A stretch of 22,571 bases of DNA. Source: Paramacrobiotus richtersi. Its lineage: Eukaryota; Tardigrada; Eutardigrada; Parachela; Macrobiotidae. Positions 1 through 9,988 of the stretch are shown in pieces. The stretch lies in the NCBI GenBank assembly GCA_034698045.1, contig JAQGAU010000931.1:1-22571 (forward strand), in the 5' to 3' direction. A program made the position numbers and the translations under genes. Numbering within the stretch: the first letter of the stretch is position 1; each line of letters opens with the position of its first letter. The notes under the pieces were generated by a model that saw only the letters and a list, made by a program, of their open reading frames with translations, was not told the DNA's origin and did no database searches.

Positions 1-1079
1 TAAACAACAGCGAATAGGAACACGTTAAGTAACACCGTTACGTAACACATCGTACAACGTGATATCCATACTAGCACATCAAATGAGATTCCGCTCCTAA
101 GGGTTTGATCAGGTAAAAAGCAATTTTATTGATTATTCTGTGTTTTTTTCGTGTATCTTGGCTCTCCCAGACCCGCACGAAAGTAGTGTACCTCATCCAC
201 GGACGCCTATGAACAGGTTGTGCATTTTGCTATGCTACTGCGACCTGGCGGTTACAAGCTATTGCTTTAGTGCGGGAGTCATTTCTCCGTATCTATACTA
301 CTGGGCAGTGTGATCTGCATGGTTCTGCAGATTTCAGACTTTCGTGCAAGTTCCTTGGTTGTTTTATCAGGCTTGGATTTCCGGGACTTTTCATGTTTTT
401 AATTCTTTGTAATACAGAAACGGCACTGCAGTTGATAATTATAATTAGTTAAAATAATCAAAAAATCATTTTGAAATTTCATCAAAGCCTACGATTGGCC
501 ATTCAGATGGCCCAGCCCCCGGCACCGTCGCTTTCATTTCGTCGGCCAAACTTCATGAACTTCGCTTTGTCTCATACGCTGGCAGACGCTCCACCAAAGT
601 CTAGTTCACAATAAGATCGCATAAACGGATAAACTTATCTTAATTTTCGTTATCTTGATCCGTAGGCTCGTAGCTATTTTGTTCAGGTGCTACAGGTTCA
701 GCCACAAATGCATGATACGCAACAAAGTCATCGATCGTTAAATCGAAGTCAGTTGATGATCATCATGACAACTTGATGTGTATAGTATGGTAATTGGTTA
801 CTGATTATAACCATACACCGGAAACCACTGACCTTTCGTACTAATGCTAACGGTTTCATTTTTATTATGATTGAATTCTAAGTATATTCATAGCCACAAC
901 CTTACGTAGATCACATCCCAAAATGCGGACGACTTAACACAAAATGTAACAAAAACACTTAAAACAGCGTAATGATGGCTGATTGTGCTGAACAGGCCCG
1001 TCAGCGTAACCATGGTACAAAGGTCAGTGCAATATCATGGTAAAACATCATGGTACAATTTTGACATCATGGTAAAAAC
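1..1079. other. No gene seen; contains boundary block W1 and short local repeats
   Basis: I see no gene or coding motif here. About 550-760 resembles 9380-9600: both share a 'cttcgcttt/cttcgcttcg ... ggcagacg ... gatcgcataaa ... attttcgttat' series. Each of the two lies just left of the 3' flank of a peroxidase copy. At about 1010-1075 there are four short CATGGTA repeats. They sit where other copies have one 'catcagtaacatggcaaaaac' segment, which suggests local slippage duplication. Confidence 0.5.
550..760. repeat. Boundary block W, copy 1 (pairs with 9380-9600)
   Basis: This is a diverged direct repeat of 9380-9600, non-coding as far as I can see. It precedes the 3'-flank block of copy 1 as 9380-9600 precedes that of copy 3. 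This suggests that the duplicated unit behind copies 1 and 3 extended from W through the 3' flank and exons F to A and on into upstream DNA. Confidence 0.55.
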
Positions 1080-1373
1080 TTAAATGCGGTTTTGGAACGT
1101 TTCATCAGTTAGCTCAGTTCATGTGGTAGTAGTGACCGCGTCATCGTAGACAGTTACACAAATCAAAGCATTCTTGATTGCTGTATAGCCGCTACACTAC
1201 GCACACCTAATGTAAAGTGTCAGCTTTCTCCAACCCACAGTCCAAGAAAAGTGCTATCAGTACATTTTTGTCAGAACAAACTACTTCGAAAGCAGCAATA
1301 ATTTCTTCGCAGTTTTGTTCACCAGAAAGTTTTAAAACTGTACGTTGTCGTTGTGAGATGAGTGTTTATTTTC
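1080..1373. repeat. Peroxidase 3'-flank block, copy at peroxidase copy 1
   Basis: This non-coding block lies directly downstream (gene sense) of exon F. It recurs at about 5010-5314, 7135-7451, 9690-9988, 15930-16243, 18300-18610 and 19195-19529. Shared marks on the plus strand are a GCCGCTACACTACG core, 'tttctccaacccaca', 'gtgctaacagcacattt' variants, 'gaacaaactgcat' and 'ttcgcagttttgttt'. It may hold the 3' UTR and polyadenylation region, but I cannot prove transcription. Confidence 0.6.
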
Positions 1374-2913
1374 CATAACTTCCAGTCCACTTCCGGCAGC
1401 GATTTACAGGGCATACGAGGAATTTTGCACTAAAATAAAAAATCGTTTATTTGTTTAGAAGTACAGTATTTTCTAATTATTTCGATTCTGTTGCCCTAAT
1501 GCTTTTTATAAATAGTTTACTGTACGTTACATAAAGATGAATTCTAGCCGAATATTTTGACGATTTTTCGAATAAAAACTGATCCCACTGTAGCATACAA
1601 AGGTTCGAATAAGTGCGATCAAAATCACACAACCGAAATACGTCGAAAGCTATTTCAGTTTCTTAAACTCTTTTACTTGGTATAAACGTCGACGGAAGCG
1701 GAGTTAATGTCTTCAACAGACGTGTAAACATAGCGATATCCTGTACTAGAATAATCTGACTGGCAGAAAAATTTTCGATGCAGAACCTGTTGCATTCCGA
1801 TACCGCAGAAAATTATTAGAAGACAAAATTATAAAAACCTACTCTCCAGAAAGAACATTTCTCTTCCCGAAAACATATGGAAAAAGGTTATCAAATCATT
1901 ACTTCGATTAACGTCACTCAAAACTTAAGACAGAAACCGTCTCAATCTGCATCGTTTCCAACTGGATTTATTTGGTCAGTTCCACTACTCTACGAATCTG
2001 AGCATTAGAAAACAACGTTTCTAAGAAATGCATACAAATACATGTATAAGCGATCATTCTAAGCCTCGGCCTTTTCACCTGGAAAGGACATATGTAAAAT
2101 GTCAAACGAATTTCAACATTTTCCAAATTCATACCACAATTTCGTGAATTACGTTCACCTAAGAGGGCGGACGGCGATGAAAGTTATTCTCGGTGTTGTA
2201 GGGGAGTTAGTGTATGGGAGTTGTATATCTCACGAATGGGAGCAGCTGTCCTTTCTATTCTTCAAAAACTGCTAGTTTTATGTTTACCGCGTTCCCTAAA
2301 ATAAAAACTGACTGATTTGTCGTAAAGTAGCCAAAACTGTAACGGACACAAGCAGTAAAGGTCATTTAAAGTGGACAACCGAACCCGCCAAATGCCACTG
2401 TACTACGATTTCCTGACAGTCAGTATTCTTCCAAAACTAGTAAAGCGATACACGACGACTTCTACGAGCTTTCCGACTGTACTGTACGACAAGACGAACA
2501 ATATTCATGTACCTGCAACACAATATCCTGCATCTGTGCACCGACAATCCGTCCCGTTTCCTGGAACAATCTCTCATCATCCCACTGCGGATTAATCGTC
2601 GCCAACAAGCTGACCAGGTTGTTATGATGTCGCATGCAGATGGTACAGTATGTAACAGCGTGAGTCCCGGCTAACAGAACCAACCAAACTTGAAACACTG
2701 AATGGTTAAACTATTATAATTACATTGTCCGTTTAATCTGCACGTTGAATCGCTTGTCCCCGCCTTTAAAGCACTGCAGTCCGGGTGGATGCGAGGGACA
2801 TCCGGCTGGTTCGGTGGGGAGTAACGCGGCCTGCTAGTGAAAACGAGTGGTTTTCAGCTGACCTTTGACGAAGACTCGCAGACTGGCTGCACCTTCCAGC
2901 GTCCTTCCGTAAA
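1364..2913 (-). pseudogene. Haem peroxidase pseudogene, copy 1 (exons A, B, D remnant, F)
   Basis: Exon A is at 2738-2913 (acceptor ATAG present). It starts YGRTLEGAASLRVFVKGQ and ends GGDKRFNVQ. A TAG stop replaces the conserved Trp codon after KTTRFH, and the donor GT is mutated to AT. Exon B is at 2513-2670, with a 5-base insertion shortly after its start that breaks the frame before the [20 protein letters not shown] block; its donor is intact (CAG|GTACAT). Exon C is absent. Exon D is reduced to about 40 bases near 1683-1722 by an internal deletion. Exon E is not visible. Exon F (1364-1429) has a one-base deletion after its acceptor, though its [10 protein letters not shown] coding is recognisable. 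No full product is possible. Confidence 0.88.
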
Positions 2914-4065
2914 CTATGAAACAAACAGAACAGCGGTTCAGATGGCATCATGGCCGGATGATGACAAAATGACCTTTACGTACGATGGGGGTGCACATAG
3001 TCTACGTACAGTAAAACCGACTCAAACGCAGTGGAACGAGCACTTTCATGTTTTAAAATGAATACGGTATATGCGCGGCTGAATACGATGTAGGTACAAC
3101 ACACGAGAGTCGTAGAACATTGGCTCAGAAATCGCGTGTAATATTGCCATGACCAAAGCGTCATTTCCATAATGAGTTGAATTCAGTTGGTCTGACATAA
3201 AATTATATCGACCAGTATTTTGCTTTTTTTTTTAGTTTTCGATAATGCTGTAAAAGCGATTGATAGATAAGTCGCTGATTCACCTCCATTATTCTGAGCA
3301 AGGCCAGCTCAGAAGGCATATTCATGTGAGGATTCTATGATATGACTCACTGATTCCAGACTCGATCATTAATTTTTAAAAGGTCATCTGCAATGAATCT
3401 AATAAGGAAGAAAAATCACTTTAAACCAAACACCAAAATATTTGTTATATCTTTCTCGTACGGTCCTGATTATACAGATACATGCGTACAAAATTACGTA
3501 CGTACGTACGTATAAATTACGCATTAACAATAAGTGCATATTCTATAAGTAATTAAATCTTGTTAATCAACTGCACATGCATAAACTTTCACAACCACTG
3601 CAGACATGTCGTGCAAATATGAAAAAAAGAGAACTTGTTATGGTGAGATGGAATCACAGCCGAAGAGTCGCATGACAAAAAGAACTGTAACGGAATGATG
3701 AACATGATCAGTAAAAACAAGAAAAGAGCACTTTGAATCAGAATGATTCGGATAGATATTTTACTCACGCGCGAAAACTCTACGTCTCGCCGCATTTACG
3801 CAATCTGATTTAACTTGCATGGGTATAAATTTCCACCGAATAATACCGAAATAATTCCAACGCCTTCGCCCTGTCCATCCCTTACGCCAACAGACATTTT
3901 CAGTATGAAATGTTTTATACAAACGTAACTGCCTTTTCTATCTTTTAACACTGCAGATTTGTATATTCCTTATAATGTTTCCACAATAAAAATTATATCG
4001 ATCGCGAAAACTGTAGCTAATCCCAGTATCGAACGGCACCTCATGGCAGGCTTATACGCGACTTA
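2914..4065. repeat. Upstream/intron-like DNA of copy 1, duplicated at 11893-12730; no exon recognised
   Basis: About 3060-3850 aligns by eye with 12000-12730. Shared marks include 'ggctcagaaat', 'aagcgatcgataagtcc/aagcgattgatagataagtcgctgattcacctcca', 'ctttcacaaccactgcagaaca' and the run of lysine-like A/T tracts. It should correspond to introns and exons upstream of exon A, but I found no peroxidase 5' exon in it. It holds a 17-base ACGT run at about 3496-3512. Confidence 0.5.
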
Positions 4066-4254
4066 ATGCCACTGTACTACGACTGCTTGACAACTACACT
4101 CATTCCGTCAGTCATTCTGCAATCACTACACTGGAGGCCTATCACATTTTACATAATTATAGGGAAATGTGAGAGGTGACAATTTATTTGACAACAACCT
4201 GTTAAGTAATCTATACTCGTACAGCATAAATTAGTATTCCACATGTACTTCACG

Positions 4255-4950
4255 AACTGAAAGGAAACAGGCGCATGCCGTCTCTTCCCAGTTAACTCAT
4301 TGATCTTTATCGGCTGATTGTTACGGAAATCTGACTAAATACTGGATTCATACTTATCTGTTTGGGGCAAAACAGAACGGAAACCAAAACACACGGAAAA
4401 AGTATGAGGATACGAAAACAGATGTCCTGTGTGCGCACAAACAGAAAGTATGTTTCCTGTTTCTGTTTCTGTTTTGCACAAAACAGAAAAGTATGAATCC
4501 AGTATAACAAGCATTGCGTGGCCTTTTACTGCACCGTTCATCTAAATGTTGAAGGAGGGTAATCCTTCCTTCCTTCCAGTAAGAAATCCTACCAGTACTA
4601 GTTGTAACACGAAGACTTATGCCCACAAAGTGAATTTCCTACCGATCTATACGGCATTCTTGCCCACAACACCTGGAGCAATCGCTACTCGCAATCAGTA
4701 CTGCAGTATAATCGTAGCATAGTGCCTCGCACATATGCCAAATACAGCGTCGAAATGACCGCGTGAGCTGACTGGTATCAATTGCAAAATCCGGGTAAAC
4801 AAAATCTGATCGTCAGTTAAAATTGCAGTTGGATTATTTTCTTAAAGTTTGGTATCCATTCTTGATCACCATTGCTATGTATTCATACATTTCTATACCG
4901 GTAAAATGGCACGTGCGCCTGCAGGTCGAAGACTCCACTGACCAATGAAC
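4255..4950. repeat. Duplicated non-coding block Z, copy 1
   Basis: This block is nearly co-linear with 15345-15840, sharing for example 'gcattgcgtggcctttt', 'cacctggagcaatcgctactc', 'caatcagtactgcagta' and 'aaaatctgatcgtcagttaaaattg'. It is partly matched by 6790-7080 and more weakly by 17840-18300. It is interrupted here by a MITE at 4339-4504 that is absent at 15444. No coding content was seen. It always lies just left of a peroxidase 3'-flank block. Confidence 0.65.
4339..4504. mobile_element. 166-bp foldback MITE flanked by TAA
   Basis: The two ends are inverted copies of each other over about 45 bases. The left end starts ATACTGGATTCATACTT and the right end closes AAGTATGAATCCAGTA; both arms continue into TCTGTTT..GCAAAACAG. 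The element is flanked by TAA at 4336-4338 and 4505-4507. The duplicated copy of the surrounding block has a single TAA (15444-15446) and no insert, which is a clean empty site. There is no coding capacity, so it would be non-autonomous. A three-base TAA/TTA target is typical of PIF/Harbinger, but a TA target (Tc1/mariner) cannot be excluded because the flank reads TA as well. Confidence 0.82.
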
Positions 4951-5009
4951 ATATATGCCGTACCCACCATTTTTTGATATGAGACAACATTTTGGCGACT
5001 ACAAGAACC

Positions 5010-5314
5010 TTACATCAGCAACATGGCAAAAACTAAAACTGAAACCGAGCCTTGAAGCGGTTAATCAGTTAACACATCTTATGTGGTCGTACAGCAACAG
5101 CATTTGGATGTTATCTTGTTACTGTCGAGCCGCTACACTACGAATGTACAGTGTCCACTTTCACCAACCCACACGCGAAAAACGTGCTAACAGCACATTT
5201 ATATCTGAATAAACTGCATTTAACGAATAACTGTACTATGAAGCACATCAAAAGCAGTTAGAAATTCTAACTAGGCAGCAAAATATTTCAAAAGTGTACG
5301 CCGCCCTTGTGAGA
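5010..5314. repeat. Peroxidase 3'-flank block, copy next to fragment 5315-5553
   Basis: Together with 4700-5010 this is very similar to 15650-16243. The two are the closest pair of the 3'-flank family, which suggests a recent segmental duplication of block Z plus 3' flank plus exons F and E. No gene on the plus strand is credible here. Confidence 0.6.
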
Positions 5315-5553
5315 TCAGCTGTTTTCCTTCCATAACTTCCAGTCCACTTCCGGTAGCGATGGGCAAAGCATACGAGGATTTTTCGCACTAAAACTAAAAA
5401 TCAGTAAGAAAGTGCAAGAACTGCGGTTGTAGGTAGAGTTGATACTTATCGGGAATACGGAAAATATTCCGCTACATGGTGTTCAGTCCGTCCACGTAGG
5501 AGCACATAATACGCGATAAGCTGCTCGATCTTCTTTATTTGCTGAATTTTATG
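5315..5553 (-). pseudogene. Haem peroxidase 3' fragment (exons F and E), 5'-truncated
   Basis: Exon F (5315-5387) is open and reads [23 protein letters not shown] then TGA. Exon E (about 5446-5553) keeps its donor (AA|GTATC) and MCSYVDGLNTM. It has an insertion of about four bases near IKK and a TAG in place of the Gln codon, and its acceptor is lost. Nothing resembling exons D to A follows to the right (5554-7450). It is a dead fragment, closest to the fragment at 16244-16718. Confidence 0.85.
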
Positions 5554-6390
5554 AATCTGTACCAGGTAGTAGTCGTTAAAAAAATTTAGATCAACCTCCG
5601 ACATGTGCAAGAAGGCAATCCATCGGAATTTTTTATGTTAAAGATTAACAGCACTAAATTCACCACATCCCCATAGCCACTATACTACGAAATTCCGTTG
5701 CATATAACAGTGGATTATGTTCATAAATATGATGGTAATCCAGTAGCATCTTCGAATCGCTATAATAAAAGCATTTTTATTAATGTGTTGCAATTTGTAA
5801 CTTGTGGCTGACCTCCGACAGAATATTTTTCAGCTTGAGGAAAATGAACGCAAATGTTATCCAAGGAAAACTTAAGGAGATAATATATTTCCCGCCAAAA
5901 CTACAAGCCACAGCAGTGCTTCACGTACCATACAGCGTACGGCATATGATACCTAACTACCGGAAGTTGATAGTCTTTCGTAATTCGTTTAAAGTTTTCG
6001 TTCCTGTTATGCTTGAATTCTGAGTAACAGCAAAACAATTTCATTCGGGAAAGACGTGAAATTACCGTGTTAGTTCACCTGGTCTACCATAATCGCTTTG
6101 CTTCGAAAAATTTGCCCATTTGATTTTTTCCAGTGTTAGCATCTCTTCAGCGCCGTCGGATGTTCGGTATACGTAAGCACATTCCGCAGAGCAAATAATG
6201 CTCAATACATACATGGACTGATGGGAGAAATCAATATCCACAGTCGCTTCTTCCCTGCTCGTCGTCAGTTCTCATCGGCGGATCAAGTAACATTTCCTAA
6301 TGTGGGAGACTGATTAACACGGTTATCTGCAGAACGGCCCGACGCTACATCGGTTGTACGTGTTCTTGTCTGTAGGGCTGATTGTTACCC
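5554..6390. other. Diverged copy of block Y; no gene recognised
   Basis: About 5560-5900 resembles 13260-13620 and 14550-14860. Shared features are 'tagtcgttaaaaaaa', 'atagcc(a/g)ctacactacga', 'gttcataaatatgatgg' and a 'cagcttgagaaaa...aacgcaa' segment. In the other two copies a GC-rich exon-like block follows; here none is recognisable. The plus-strand reading frame at 5802-6023 shows no family motif and is probably chance. Confidence 0.4.
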
Positions 6391-6399
6391 CGGCGCGTC

Positions 6400-6765
6400 A
6401 ATGGCGTAAATCGTACGCAGAAATCGTAGTATAGTGCCACAAACTGGCGATCGTACGCTTCTCGGGAAATGATAAAATTACGAAAAGAAATCCTCTTGTC
6501 GGCTAGTTTTCGTCTGTTTATTTTTTAAAGATATTTCTCAGTCATTCAGCATGGTATAGAAAATGAAACAATGTCATGCGCCTGCCTAGGTTGTAAACTG
6601 CACTGAGCATACTGTATATAACTGTGCGTGTAAATCAGTATACAGAAATCGTAGTACAGTGCCTCACGCAAGCCGCGCCATAATTCCAGCTTATCGGAAA
6701 ATGGTAAAATTACGAAACGAAATCCTAGTTCTAATTAGAATTTTAGTCTGTTCCTTTTTTACGAT
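6400..6765 (+). repeat. Local tandem duplication, about 220-base period
   Basis: About 6400-6530 and 6620-6760 are diverged direct repeats. Each has 'gaaatcgtagtayagtgcc', then 'cgggaaatgataaaattacgaaa/cggaaaatggtaaaattacgaaa', then 'gaaatcct' and a 'tagttttcgtctgtt/ttttagtctgttcctttttt' segment. Both start at a copy of the interspersed TCGTAGTAYAGTGGC-type motif, so the motif may mark the start of a small repeat unit. Confidence 0.55.
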
Positions 6766-6789
6766 TGTCATTCAGTCATTTACTGTTTT

Positions 6790-7080
6790 TTTTGCTTCGT
6801 CATAACGCCTCACTGGTACTTCATGAACGGTATGGAAACCGCCGTCTCTTCCCAACCCGTCAACTCTCCTCGACTGTCTGCTGCGGAAAAAGGGACGAAT
6901 AGGCACTGCGTGGCCTTTTACCGCACCGTAACCTAAATTTATCGTCACTGTTATCATTGTTATTTATCCATCCATATAGCGGTACAACGGAATTTGCGTT
7001 GCAGGTCGCAGACGATTCATTGACGTGTAGTATGTGTAGGAAGTACATATATGCCGGTACCATCCTGCACCCATCATTTC
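6790..7080. repeat. Duplicated non-coding block Z, copy 2
   Basis: It shares 'cttcatgaacggtatggaaac...ccgtctcttcccaac' and 'ggcactgcgtggccttttaccgcaccg' with 4255-4530 and 15360-15480. It is followed by the 3' flank of peroxidase copy 2. No coding content was identified. Confidence 0.55.
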
Positions 7081-7134
7081 TCGTGTATGAGAAAACAGTT
7101 TATTTGTGACCGCATTTTGTCTACGCATAACCTG

Positions 7135-7451
7135 ACATCAGTAACATATGGCAAAAACTTAAATCCCGTTTTTGAAACATTTCATGTTACCAGGCAGCTC
7201 AGTCTATGTGGTCTCATTGTGACAGAGATGAGATGTATCAAGTTGTTTGGATGTGGCCACTGCACTACGAAGACCTGACAGTACGAATGTGAAGTGTCAG
7301 CTTTCTCCAACCCACACATAGAAAACGTGCTAATATATCACAGTTTTGTCAGAACAAACTGCATTTTAAGAACTACTTCGAAAGCAGCATAAATTCTTCG
7401 CAGTTTTGTTTTCAGCAAAAAGTTCGGACAATGTGCGTTGCGGTTGCGAGA
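7135..7451. repeat. Peroxidase 3'-flank block at copy 2
   Basis: This is another member of the 3'-flank family. It has GGCCACTGCACTACGA at 7256, 'gaagtgtcagctttctccaacccacac', 'aaaacgtgctaata' and 'ttcttcgcagttttgttttcagc', and it directly abuts exon F of copy 2. Confidence 0.6.
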
Positions 7452-9112
7452 TCAGTTGTTTTCCTTCCTTGACTTCCAGTCCACTTCCGGCAGCGATGTC
7501 CAAGGCATACGAGGATTTTTTGCACTGAAATACACAGTCGATTTAGAAGTGGCAAAATATGCGCTTGCAGAGTGTCATAAAATTATCGGAAACATGAAAA
7601 ATATTCCACTGAATGTGGTTTAGTCCGTCCACGTTGGAACATACAATGGGCGATAAGCTGACCTGTTTTACAGTTTCTATAATTTCTTGCTAGTTGTGCT
7701 ACAGTAGCAAACTTTTATTTATTTGTTCACAGCATTTTGCATATTTCTGTTCCCTAATGCTTATTATAATTACTATACCGTACGTTACATAGAATTGAAT
7801 TCGAGCCAAATAATTTGACGATTTTTCAAATAAAAATCGATTCCCACATTACATAGTTTAATATTTTTTAAAGGGTTTTAACAGTCTTTTTTATAGTTTA
7901 ATACATTTAATATTCTTTCTTTTTATTAGCATAAATGGTTGGAATATTTGCGATGAAAATACCACAACCAAAATACGTCGAACGCTGTTTCAGTTGCCCA
8001 CATACATATCCTTTAATTGAAACAAACGTGGACGGAAGTCAATGTCTATTCAACAGATGTGTAAACAAAGCGATATCCTGCACAAGAATAATCTGACTGG
8101 CATGGAAAATTCCGATACAGAACATGCTGCATTCCCATACTGCAGAAAACATTAATAGGTGACAAAAGTATAGAAAGTTATTTTCCAGAAAGAAAGGAAA
8201 AGAAAAGAAAGGTTCTCTTGCCGGCCGAAAACATATGAAGATCTAGAAGCTATCAAAAATTAATACTTCGATTAACGTCACTCAAAATTTAAGACAGAAA
8301 CTGTCTGAATCTGCATCGTTTCCGACCGGAATATGGCTGGTCAGTTCCACTACTCTACGAATCTGAGCATTACAAAACACCGTCTCGAAGAGGTGTTGTA
8401 GGGGAGTTATTGTATGGTATTTGTATAACTCACGAATGTGAGCAGCTGTCCTTTCTGTTCTTTAAAAATTGCCAGTTTTATGTTTACCGCGTTCCCTAAA
8501 ATAAAAACTGACTGATTTGTCGCAAAATAACGAAAACTATAACGAACACAGGAGTAAACATGATTTAAGATGGATACCCAGACCCGGTAAATGCCACTGT
8601 ACTACGATTTTCTGACAGTCAGTACTCTTCCGAAACTGGTAAAACGATACACGACGACCTCCACGAGCTTTCCGACTGTACGCCAAGACGAACAATATCG
8701 TCTGAAACGCAATATCCTGCATCTGTGTGCCCACAATCCGTTTCGTTTCCTGGAACAACCTCTCGTCATCCCACTGCGGACCAATCGTCGCCAACAAGCT
8801 GACCAGGTTGTTATGATGCTGCATGAAGCTGTTATAATAATCATGTAACACAGCGTAACAGCTTCATAACAGAACCGACCAAATTTGAAACACTTAATGG
8901 TAAGGACATTACATTGTCCAATTAACCTGCACATTGAATGGCTTGTCCCCGCCTTCAAAGCACTGCAATCCAGCTGGATGCGAGGACATCCGGCTGCGTC
9001 GGTGGGGAGCAACGCGTACTGCGGGGCTTGCCAGTATAGGGGTGTGTGGTTTTCAGCTGACCCTTGACGAAGACACGCAGGTTGGCTGCATCTTCCGGCG
9101 TGCTTCCGTAAA
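7452..9112 (-). pseudogene. Haem peroxidase pseudogene, copy 2 (exons A, B, D and E remnants, F)
   Basis: Exon A (8927-9112) begins after ATAG with YGSTPEDAANLRVFVKGQLKTT. It suffers a two-base insertion at the PYW codons and a one-base deletion in the CPSHP codons. The Arg of GGDKR is Pro. Exon B (8702 to about 8867) has a rearranged first third (PGLTLL lost), an open [17 protein letters not shown] stretch and no GT donor. Exon C is absent. Exon D is reduced to about 35 bases (8026-8058) by a deletion at an AAG microhomology. Exon E (7583 to about 7661) lacks its start and donor. Exon F (7452-7524) is open but has Trp for the conserved Cys. It is non-functional as a peroxidase. Confidence 0.88.
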
Positions 9113-9239
9113 CTATGAAAGAAAAAGAACAACGGTACAGATGGCATTGTGGATTAATGACAAACCGATGTTTAACCGTGTACTCTGCTCATTCGGTGGA
9201 GGCATGCCGGATAAAGCAAACTAGGCAAGTGCACTCGCT

Positions 9240-9689
9240 GCTGGCTGGCACTGGATGACCGAAGCGAACGAATATTAATTATAATGTTAATATTACTAAT
9301 TACACACTGTAATGCAGTAATTTACGGCTATCTACCGACAGACCGACACGAAAATCACTTTGACCTGAGTATAGATGACCTTCGCTTCGCTTCGGTCAAT
9401 TATGGTAGTATGGAGTGGTCGTAGTCCAGTGGCAGACGGAGTGTCAAGTGGTCCATCAAAGATCGCATAAAAGAACGAACGTGTGCTGATTTTCGTTATT
9501 TTGAACCGTAGTTTCTTTTTTCCCCAGTTGTCACAGTTTCTAGCTGTTACAGATTTTTTTGTCTTGTTGCAAATATCCTGCCATTCATTCACTGTATAAG
9601 AACTATGCGCCTGCAGTAGTGAGTCTGTGCACCGCGGCCGTATCGTGTTGCATCCATCAGTTTTTTGAAATTGTACAGCATTTCGACCG
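9240..9689. repeat. Boundary block W, copy 2, with interspersed motif at 9419
   Basis: About 9380-9600 pairs with 550-760. It contains TCGTAGTCCAGTGGC at 9419-9433, another copy of the interspersed motif. A minus-strand reading frame at 9332-9592 shows nothing recognisable. The rest (9600-9690) shows nothing I can name. Confidence 0.5.
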
Positions 9690-9988
9690 CAAGTAACTGG
9701 TCATGAAAACAATAAAAACTTGTGTCCAAAGGTTTCACGTAATCGCCTCAGTTTTATTTGATCGCATTGTCATAACGATGGCCTTCCTTCATGATCGGCA
9801 CATAGCCGCTACACTACGTATACGTGACACCAGAAAAGTGCAAGTGCTTACGTTGTCGAAACCAAACTCAAATACCCGAGATGCTAATTGTATACTTTTT
9901 CCCTAACCACACTGCATTTCCCAGCAACACTAAAGTTGCCATATCTATCAAGAAAACCCTAACAAAAATGGACATTGTCGTTATGTGA
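9690..9988. repeat. Peroxidase 3'-flank block at copy 3
   Basis: This is a shortened member of the 3'-flank family. It has 'catagccgctacactacgta' at 9801-9820 and a much reduced segment before exon F. The usual 'ttcgcagttttgttt' stretch is not visible, so this copy has lost part of the block. Confidence 0.5.

Noticed and set aside
2380..2408. tRNA gene suggested by GTAGTACAGTGGC followed by GGGTTCGG on the minus strand
   Set aside because: The two boxes are only about 24 bases apart and no cloverleaf stems can be drawn, so a tRNA gene is not supported.
3496..3512. ACGT tetranucleotide run
   Set aside because: It is a short simple repeat, not shared clearly with the paralogous region near 12440, and carries no evident function.
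4307..4626. Three overlapping minus-strand frames
   Set aside because: They fall largely within the MITE and its flank; the open reading comes from its repetitive CTGTTT-type arms.
8602..9147. Minus-strand frame of 181 codons across exons B and A of copy 2
   Set aside because: It runs through the intron in a frame different from the peroxidase frame of exon B and of most of exon A, so it is a shadow of the pseudogene.
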